From positions 1 to 10,544 of the forward strand of contig DAIDIA010000099.1 in the NCBI GenBank assembly GCA_027459565.1: a DNA stretch of 10,544 nucleotides. The letters are read 5' to 3'. The translations under genes were made by a program, and so were the position numbers. The notes beneath the pieces are model-generated. The model did not search any database and had not been told where the DNA came from. It saw only the letters and a program-made list of their open reading frames with translations. The stretch's first letter is position 1. Each line of letters begins with the position of its first letter. The DNA comes from Acidimicrobiaceae bacterium (lineage in GTDB: Bacteria > Actinomycetota > Acidimicrobiia > Acidimicrobiales > Bog-793). This document shows positions 1 through 4,575 of the stretch, one piece after another.

Positions 1-141
1 GAAGAGGTGCTGCAGCTCGCGGTGGAGTCGGTGACCTGCAGGTGGTGCGGTCGGGCCAATGCCATTGAGGTCATCGATGACGCAATCGCCGCCACTCCGT
101 CAGCAGATCCCTCACTCTCCTCAGGCACAAAGGTCGACTGA
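1..141 (+). CDS. C-terminal end of an unknown protein (5' truncated by window)
   Basis: Frame 1 is open from the first base to a TGA at 139-141 and gives 46 residues; the other two + frames close within about 65 bases. The fragment has a C-x-x-C pair (CRWCG, about residues 13-17), then a hydrophobic/acidic helix-like stretch and a Ser/Pro/Ala-rich tail ending in TKVD. The C-x-x-C could be half of a zinc site, but the other half would lie outside the window. I do not recognise the family. The next gene starts 76 bp further on with its own ribosome binding site and also codes for a small cysteine-pair protein. The fragment is too short to exclude chance openness. Confidence 0.5.
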   Translation, partial: EEVLQLAVESVTCRWCGRANAIEVIDDAIAATPSADPSLSSGTKVD

Positions 142-217
142 TACATCCCGTGGTCAAGATGGCCCCCATACCAATGCCAACTCGAGTACCTCGGTGCGAG
201 TGGAGGAGCGTGCGGAA

Positions 218-421
218 ATGGGCGAGAAGACGCTTAGTGTCAGCTGCGGCGATTGCGTGTTCGACGGGACAGACACCTGCAAGGACTGCGTCGTCACGTT
301 CTTGCTGGATCGTGAGCCACAGGATGCGGTCATATTCGACGCCTCGGTCGCGAGAGCGGTCCGCCTTCTCAATGATGCCGGACTTGTTCCTGCGTTGCGT
401 CACCGGCGACGTGTCGGCTAG
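218..421 (+). CDS. Small four-cysteine protein, 67 aa, putative metal-binding
   Basis: The ATG at 218 is chosen because GGAGGAG at 202-208 sits 9 nt in front of it. The frame stays open further upstream, to an ATG at 59, but without a ribosome binding site. The product has two closely spaced cysteine pairs, C-x-x-C (SCGDC, residues 9-13) and C-x-x-C (CKDC, residues 21-24). This is a layout typical of a small zinc- or metal-binding knuckle, followed by VVTFLL and a likely helix (SVARAVRLLNDAGL) with a basic C-terminus (RHRRR). No signal peptide or membrane segment is visible, so it is probably cytoplasmic. It lies 33 bp before the PimB-like glycosyltransferase on the same strand and may be co-transcribed. 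I cannot assign a function; metal binding is an inference from cysteine spacing. Confidence 0.75.
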   Translation: MGEKTLSVSCGDCVFDGTDTCKDCVVTFLLDREPQDAVIFDASVARAVRLLNDAGLVPALRHRRRVG

Positions 422-434
422 TTCCCGAGGTGAG

Positions 435-455
435 ATGTTCGCTGGTCGATCCTGA
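435..455 (+). other. Six-codon minigene overlapping the glycosyltransferase start (TGATG)
   Basis: GAGGTGA at 427-433 matches the anti-Shine-Dalgarno sequence over 7 nt and is followed at once by ATG TTC GCT GGT CGA TCC TGA (MFAGRS). Its stop TGA (453-455) shares its last A with the ATG of the glycosyltransferase (455-457). The downstream ATG has no ribosome binding site at normal distance: GAGG ends 24 nt before it. In its own frame an upstream TGA at 431-433 leaves no other usual start. Termination-reinitiation from this minigene is therefore a plausible way to translate the main gene. The spacing from GAGG to the minigene ATG is rather short (4 nt), so this remains a hypothesis. Confidence 0.4.
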
Positions 456-1585
456 TGACCCATTTACTCGTGACGAACGATTTCCCCCCAAAGATCGGCG
501 GAATCCAGTCGTATCTTCATGAACTCTGGCGGAGACTTCCCCCCGGACGCTTTGGCGTGCTCACCATCGCAGGGGAGGGGGACGTGGCGTTTGACGAGAC
601 CCAGGGCTATCCAATCCGGAGGCTCCCGGTCAAGATGCTCCTTCCAACGCCGAAGACCGCTCGCGCCATCAACCGTTTTGCACGCGAGATCGGGGCGACA
701 CACGTTGTCCTCGACCCTGTCCTCCCGATCGGATTGATCGGCCCCTGGCTTGAATGTTCCTATTCTCTGGTCGCGCACGGCGCAGAGGTTGCGATCCCGG
801 GTCGCATTCCGGTCTCGCGCCAGTTGATGCATCGGGCAATCGCACGCGCGGAACTCGTCATCGCAGCCGGACGGTATCCGGCGCGAGAGATCCAGGCGAT
901 CGCGGGCCCGAGGACGCCGCGGCTCGTGTCGATACCGCCCGGTGTCGATGTCGCGCGTTTTCATCCACTCAGCGCGGATGAGCGGGAGGGTGCGCGTCGA
1001 CGGTTTGGCATCGCGAGTGACGCGCTTTGCGTGGTCAGCGTCAGCAGGCTCGTTCCGAGAAAGGGAATGGACGTACTGATCAAAGCGGCGAGGGAGCTTC
1101 GATCGCGTTACGAGAGTCTTGAGGTACTGATTGGTGGTACCGGCCGCGATGAGGAGCGCCTTGCGCGGTTGATTGAGAGATCCGGTGCGCCGGTGCGCCT
1201 CCTCGGGCGCGTCGCTGACGACGATCTTGCGCCTCTGCTGGGTTGCGCCGACATTGCGGCGATGATCTGTCGCAATCGATGGTTTGGCCTCGAGCAGGAG
1301 GGTTTTGGCATTGTCTTTCTCGAAGCCGCAGCGGTTGGCATCCCGACGATTGCGGGTGACAGTGGAGGCGCCAGCGATGCGGTGGTGAACCGTGAGACCG
1401 GAATCGTTGTCATGGATCCGCGGTCGGTCGCCGAGACAAAGAGGTCGCTCGACACCCTTCTCGGTGACGCGACCGTCCGGACGCGCATGGGAAGCGCCGG
1501 ACGGACTCGACTTGAGCGCCATTACAACTACGACCAGCTGGCGCGTGAACTTGATGGTGCGCTTCTCGCCTGTGAGCGGGCCTGA
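455..1585 (+). CDS. pimB: GT4 glycosyltransferase, PimB-type phosphatidylinositol mannoside mannosyltransferase
   Basis: This 376-residue GT-B-fold enzyme most likely transfers mannose from GDP-mannose to a phosphatidylinositol mannoside at the inner face of the membrane, an early step of PIM/lipoglycan synthesis. The N-terminal acceptor domain opens with NDFPPKIGGIQSY (residues 8-20), the signature of PimB-like GT4 enzymes. The donor domain carries SRLVPRKG with R198 and K203, the usual donor-phosphate contacts. The E-x7-E motif follows at E282-E290 (EGFGIVFLE), then AVGIPTIAGDSGGASD. Length is normal for the family. No signal peptide is present, as expected for a peripheral membrane enzyme. 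It follows the four-cysteine protein and precedes an SRPBCC protein on the same strand. Family membership is clear; the exact acceptor is inferred and another GDP-mannose GT4 role is possible. Confidence 0.85.
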   Translation: MTHLLVTNDFPPKIGGIQSYLHELWRRLPPGRFGVLTIAGEGDVAFDETQGYPIRRLPVKMLLPTPKTARAINRFAREIGATHVVLDPVLPIGLIGPWLECSYSLVAHGAEVAIPGRIPVSRQLMHRAIARAELVIAAGRYPAREIQAIAGPRTPRLVSIPPGVDVARFHPLSADEREGARRRFGIASDALCVVSVSRLVPRKGMDVLIKAARELRSRYESLEVLIGGTGRDEERLARLIERSGAPVRLLGRVADDDLAPLLGCADIAAMICRNRWFGLEQEGFGIVFLEAAAVGIPTIAGDSGGASDAVVNRETGIVVMDPRSVAETKRSLDTLLGDATVRTRMGSAGRTRLERHYNYDQLARELDGALLACERA

Positions 1586-1614
1586 ACAAACCGAGCGATC
1601 TCGCTGGTACTCCG

Positions 1615-1638
1615 GTATCGGTGCGGGGCGTCCGATAC
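1615..1638 (+). terminator. Perfect 7-bp stem-loop between the glycosyltransferase and SRPBCC genes
   Basis: GTATCGG (1615-1621) is exactly complementary to CCGATAC (1632-1638) around a 10-nt loop. It is followed by ATTGGGTTTGAG, which is only weakly T-rich. A smaller inverted repeat, AGCGA/TCGCT, lies at 1594-1605. The pair could attenuate read-through between the two genes or be a protein-binding palindrome; the poor T-tract makes a strict intrinsic terminator doubtful. Confidence 0.35.
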
Positions 1639-1684
1639 ATTGGGTTTGAGCAATCGGTACAGGCCCACATCGGGGGAGTGAGCA

Positions 1685-2128
1685 GTGGAACGTACGTCGG
1701 TAGACATGGTGATGAATGCCTCACCAAAGCGCTGCTTCATGGTCGCGTCCGACTTCGAGCGTTATCCCGAGTGGCTTCCCGAGGTTCAACAGGTCGTGGT
1801 ACTCGAGCGCGATGAGGCCGGTCGGCCGTGTGTCGTCGCATTCCAGGTCGGCGCGTTTGGCAGAAGCGCCAACTACATCCTGAATTACGACTTCAAGGAG
1901 GCTCCGGACGCCTTCTCCTGGAGCCAGCGCGAGGGCGACATCACCTACGCGCTCGATGGCACCTATCGCTTTGGCGAGACGGGTGATCAGACGACGACCG
2001 TGCACTACGAGCTCAGCGTCGGGCTTCGCATTCCCATTCCCGGATTTGTGAGACGCCGCGCTGAGGGGTTAATTGTCGATGCAGCGCTGCGTGACCTCAA
2101 GGCGCGCGTCGAGTCCCTCGCGAGCTGA
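1685..2128 (+). CDS. SRPBCC (START-like / polyketide cyclase-dehydrase type) protein
   Basis: The GTG start at 1685 is supported by GGGGGAG at 1672-1678, 6 nt upstream, and gives 147 residues, the normal size for a single SRPBCC domain. Recognisable family features are the early beta strand, then the helix region PKRCFMVASDFERYPEWLPEV (about residues 14-34; 'F..YPEWLP' is typical). Alternating strands follow (VVVLERD, VVAFQVG, YILNYDF, FSWSQREG, TYRFGE, TTTVHYELSV). A final long helix (VRRRAEGLIVDAALRDLKARVES) closes the helix-grip pocket. Such proteins bind hydrophobic ligands or lipids; several actinobacterial ones sit beside envelope-lipid genes. Location after a PIM-type glycosyltransferase suggests, but does not prove, a role with lipids. 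No signal peptide or membrane segment is seen. Confidence 0.85.
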   Translation: MERTSVDMVMNASPKRCFMVASDFERYPEWLPEVQQVVVLERDEAGRPCVVAFQVGAFGRSANYILNYDFKEAPDAFSWSQREGDITYALDGTYRFGETGDQTTTVHYELSVGLRIPIPGFVRRRAEGLIVDAALRDLKARVESLAS

Positions 2129-2188
2129 ACTCGGGCCAACGTCCGTGTCGTCCTGGCGATCTCGCATGAAGATTCCGGTTTGACGTCG

Positions 2189-2908
2189 ATGCGCATCGGA
2201 ACGATCCTTCCGACCTTTCGCGAGACGTTCGATGAGGCAAAGGATGCTCTCCTCGCGGTGCGGGCACATTCGATCGATTGTGCGTTTGTCTACGACCATT
2301 TCTGGCCGATGTTTCATCCGGAGCTTCCCGCGATTGCGGCATTTCCAGCGCTTGGTGCGCTGAGCGTGCATGCGGGTCCCGTCTCGCTCGGCACGTTGGT
2401 CGCGCGTGTCGGCGTCGTCGATCCCGAGGTGCTCGTGCGCGAGGTGCTGACTGCCAACGCGCTCAACGGCGGACATTTCATCGCGGGGATCGGTACCGCC
2501 GACAAAAAGGGAGCCGCCGAGTACCTTGCCTATGGTCTTGGCTTCAAAGACGCCGGTTCGCGGCGAGCCGAGCTCGGTTATGTCGCCCGGAGATTGATCG
2601 ATAGCGGCATCGAGGTGTGGATCGGAGGTGGGCGAAAAGAGACCAATGACCTCGCCCGCGAGATCGGGGCGACGCTCAATCTGTGGGGTGCGACTCCGGA
2701 ACGCATCGAGAACGAGTCACGACTTGGAGCGGTGTCGTGGGCGGGGAACCTCCCCGAGGACCCGATCCTCGCACGGCAACTCGTCACCGAACTTGAGCGG
2801 GCGGGCGCCACCCATGCGGTGTTCGCGTGGCCGGGCACGATCGACCGTCTCGTCGACGCCGCCGGCGCTCGCGAAGCCGGTTCGCGAGGCCCCCTCCGCA
2901 TGCCCTGA
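2189..2908 (+). CDS. Compact luciferase-like (LLM-type) oxidoreductase, possibly F420-dependent
   Basis: The start is set at ATG 2189 because the product then begins MRIGTILPTF, the usual first strand of the LLM family; a TTG at 2180 would add three residues. It gives 239 residues, shorter than typical family members (roughly 280-350). Visible features are the first strand, VYDHFW (about 35-40), a VSLGTLVARVGVVDPEVLVRE segment (about 65-85), GGHFIAGIGT (about 94-103, the conserved Gly-rich turn), and EVWIGGG (about 143-149), followed by REIGATLNLWG. These fit the TIM-barrel flavin or F420 binding fold. No good ribosome binding site precedes the start. The substrate cannot be told from sequence. 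It lies 60 bp after the SRPBCC gene and 32 bp before alaC. Confidence 0.75.
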   Translation: MRIGTILPTFRETFDEAKDALLAVRAHSIDCAFVYDHFWPMFHPELPAIAAFPALGALSVHAGPVSLGTLVARVGVVDPEVLVREVLTANALNGGHFIAGIGTADKKGAAEYLAYGLGFKDAGSRRAELGYVARRLIDSGIEVWIGGGRKETNDLAREIGATLNLWGATPERIENESRLGAVSWAGNLPEDPILARQLVTELERAGATHAVFAWPGTIDRLVDAAGAREAGSRGPLRMP

Positions 2909-2934
2909 CGGGCTACGGCATGTTCCGGTAACCT
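2905..2934 (+). promoter_or_regulatory. Promoter for a leaderless alaC transcript
   Basis: TAACCT at 2929-2934 fits a -10 (TANNNT) and ends 6 nt before the alaC ATG at 2941, so initiation would fall on or next to the A of the start codon. CTGACG at 2905-2910 matches TTGACA at four positions with an 18-bp spacer, overlapping the LLM stop codon. The alaC ATG has no Shine-Dalgarno sequence, which fits leaderless initiation, common in actinobacteria. Confidence 0.5.
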
Positions 2935-2940
2935 TCGCAG

Positions 2941-4140
2941 ATGGATTTTCGGCGAATCAATGGACTTCCGCCCTATGTCTTTGCACAGGTGGACGCGCTC
3001 AAACTCGCCGCGCGCCGCGCCGGTGACGATGTGATCGATCTGGGATTTGGAAACCCGGACATTCCCTCACCGGAGATTGCGGTCGACAAGCTCTGCGAGG
3101 CGGCGCACAACCCTCGCAATCACCGTTATTCGTCCTCGCGGGGACTCCCCAAACTCCGACAGGCGGTCGCCGATCTCTACCTGCGCAAGTTCGACGTCTC
3201 CCTCGACCCCGATACGCAGATCGTCACGACGATTGGCGCCAAGGAGGGTCTCTCGCACCTGATGTGGGTCCTCGTCGGACCCGGCGATACGGCGCTCGTA
3301 CCGTCGCCCTCATATCCGATCCATATCTACGCACCGCTCTTCGCCGGTGCCGACATCCGCATGGTGAGGCTCGAAGGGCTCGGCACCAACGAGGTCGACG
3401 CCGGCGAGGCGTTCTTCGCGAACCTCATGGAGGCCTGGGAGTCGGCGTTTCCAAAGCCGCGCGTCGTGATCTTCTCGTTCCCGCACAATCCGACGACCGC
3501 GTGCATCGACATCGCCACGATGACGCGGATTGTGGAGTTCGCGCGCGAGCGGAACGTCGTGCTCGTCCACGACTTTGCGTACTCGGACACCTCGTTCGAT
3601 GGCTATCGACCGCCGTCGATCCTCGAGGTCGAGGGGGCCGCAGACGTTGCCGTCGAGCTCTATACGCTCACCAAATCGTTCTCGATGGCCGGATGGCGCG
3701 TTGCCTTCCTCGTTGGCAACGCCGAGGTGGTCGCCGCGCTCGCCAAGCTCAAGAGCTATCTCGATTACGGCACCTTCCAGCCGATCCAGATCGCGGCGAC
3801 CGTCGTGATGAACGAGGCGGCCGACTATCCGATCGAGGTCAACGAGATCTACCGGCGTCGACGCGATGCGCTTTGTGAGGGACTCCATCGGATCGGCTGG
3901 GAGGTCGACAAGCCCAAGGGCACGATGTTCGTCTGGTCGCGGATTCCCGAGCCCTACCGTGAGCTCGGATCGCTCGAGTTCGCGAAGCTGCTCGTCGCCG
4001 AGGCGAAGGTCGCCACCTCCCCGGGGGTCGGCTTTGGAAACGGGGGAGAGGGGTTCGTCCGTTTCGCGCTGATCGAGAACGAACAGCGCATCGCCCAGGG
4101 CATCCGCTCGATTCGAAGGGCGCTTCCCAAGCTCGGTTGA
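2941..4140 (+). CDS. alaC: Glutamate-pyruvate aminotransferase, AlaC type (class I/II, PLP)
   Basis: This 399-residue fold-type I aminotransferase is expected to interconvert pyruvate plus glutamate and alanine plus 2-oxoglutarate in the cytoplasm. It resembles E. coli AlaC over its full length: FRRINGLPPYVF at the N-terminus, GNPDIPSPEI, YSSSRGLPKLR, TIGAKEGLSHLMW, PSPSYPIHIY, and RFALIENEQRI near the end. PLP-site residues are N183 (HNPTT), D211 and Y214 (HDFAYSD), the Schiff-base lysine K245 (TLTKSFSMAGWR) and the carboxylate-binding R374. No ribosome binding site precedes the ATG; a leaderless promoter is proposed just upstream. A related role such as LL-diaminopimelate or another amino-acid transamination cannot be excluded, but the AlaC-specific stretches make alanine synthesis the best call. 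Confidence 0.88.
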   Translation: MDFRRINGLPPYVFAQVDALKLAARRAGDDVIDLGFGNPDIPSPEIAVDKLCEAAHNPRNHRYSSSRGLPKLRQAVADLYLRKFDVSLDPDTQIVTTIGAKEGLSHLMWVLVGPGDTALVPSPSYPIHIYAPLFAGADIRMVRLEGLGTNEVDAGEAFFANLMEAWESAFPKPRVVIFSFPHNPTTACIDIATMTRIVEFARERNVVLVHDFAYSDTSFDGYRPPSILEVEGAADVAVELYTLTKSFSMAGWRVAFLVGNAEVVAALAKLKSYLDYGTFQPIQIAATVVMNEAADYPIEVNEIYRRRRDALCEGLHRIGWEVDKPKGTMFVWSRIPEPYRELGSLEFAKLLVAEAKVATSPGVGFGNGGEGFVRFALIENEQRIAQGIRSIRRALPKLG

Positions 4141-4357
4141 TGGCCCAGGTGCGCAAGATCGCGCGGATGGACGGCTTCAAACGAAAGTGTCGTGACACGA
4201 GATTGCCCGCCCCTCGCCCCGGGGTGATCACCGGTTGACCAGAGGGTTCGCGCTGCTTTCTCCCTGACCGGTCGACGCCCGGGTCCGTGTTCGGGGTACC
4301 GGCACACCGCGATACGCCTCGGTAACGCAACTTTCATATTCCACCGTAGAAAATTCA
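4141..4357. other. Intergenic region between alaC and the nrdJ promoter
   Basis: I see no gene here. It contains a short inverted repeat, GTGTC-GT-GACAC (4187-4198), and a perfect 10-bp palindrome, GGTGATCACC (4223-4232). A loose stem also pairs CCGGT (4231-4235) and AGGG (4243-4246) with CCCT (4262-4265) and ACCGG (4267-4271). None has a T-tract, so no clear terminator for alaC is visible; the palindromes could be operators. No B12-box-like sequence is present. Confidence 0.5.
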
Positions 4358-4387
4358 TTGACACACGCGTAACTACAGTGATGTAAT
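4358..4387 (+). promoter_or_regulatory. nrdJ promoter
   Basis: A consensus -35 (TTGACA, 4358-4363) is separated by 18 bp from TGTAAT (4382-4387), which has a TG one base upstream (4379-4380), an extended -10. Initiation would be near 4394. A small palindrome TACA-GTGA-TGTA (4374-4385) overlaps the -10. Both NrdR-box-like sites lie at and just past the predicted start point, so a bound repressor would block initiation. Confidence 0.7.
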
Positions 4388-4388
4388 G

Positions 4389-4404
4389 ACTACCTATCTT
4401 GTAG
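4389..4404 (+). promoter_or_regulatory. NrdR box 1 (weaker site)
   Basis: The 16-mer ACTACCTATCTTGTAG fits the NrdR consensus (acaCwAtATaTwGtgt) mainly in its right half (TATCTTGT), 9 of 16 positions. It abuts the -10 element and covers the predicted transcription start. Its centre is 31 bp, three helical turns, from the centre of the stronger box 2, the spacing usual for tandem NrdR sites. Confidence 0.6.
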
Positions 4405-4419
4405 GGAAATGAAGTTCAA

Positions 4420-4435
4420 CCACAACATATTGTGT
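4420..4435 (+). promoter_or_regulatory. NrdR box 2 (strong site)
   Basis: The 16-mer CCACAACATATTGTGT matches the NrdR consensus at 14 of 16 positions and contains the palindrome CACAA-CATA-TTGTG (4421-4434). NrdR is the nucleotide-sensing ATP-cone repressor of bacterial ribonucleotide reductase genes; nrdR itself is not in this window. With box 1 it makes a tandem operator for the class II reductase downstream. Confidence 0.8.
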
Positions 4436-4575
4436 TTCGTGGGGCAATTCCGGCTCTCGGTGCGGTAGCGGCAGGAACGGCGTCCAGGGTCATCTTGGGG
4501 GGCTCGAATGCGCTGGCAGGGCGTTGACATTCGGCGGTAATGATGGTTGTGGGCACGTCCCAGAAGGAGCGGCAA
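4436..4575 (+). other. Remaining 5' leader of nrdJ
   Basis: From the predicted start near 4394 to the ATG at 4576 the leader is about 180 nt, long for a simple promoter-gene arrangement. It has no B12-box, no convincing small ORF and no strong terminator/antiterminator pair that I can see. It ends with AAGGAG (4564-4569), 6 nt before the ATG. An isolated TTGACA at 4524-4529 lacks a matching -10. Confidence 0.45.

Noticed and set aside
464..1522. 352-codon minus-strand frame opposite the glycosyltransferase
   Set aside because: Highly charged, low-complexity antisense shadow of a clear GT4 gene.
4524..4529. TTGACA as a second nrdJ promoter
   Set aside because: No acceptable -10 lies 16-19 bp downstream, and the start would fall close to the ribosome binding site.
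4540..4575. Earlier ATG (4540 or 4543) as the nrdJ start
   Set aside because: AAGGAG at 4564-4569 lies 6 nt before ATG 4576, and the extra 12 residues do not resemble the family N-terminus.
4141..4575. Cobalamin riboswitch before nrdJ
   Set aside because: Expected from biology, but I find no B12-box-like sequence on the + strand.
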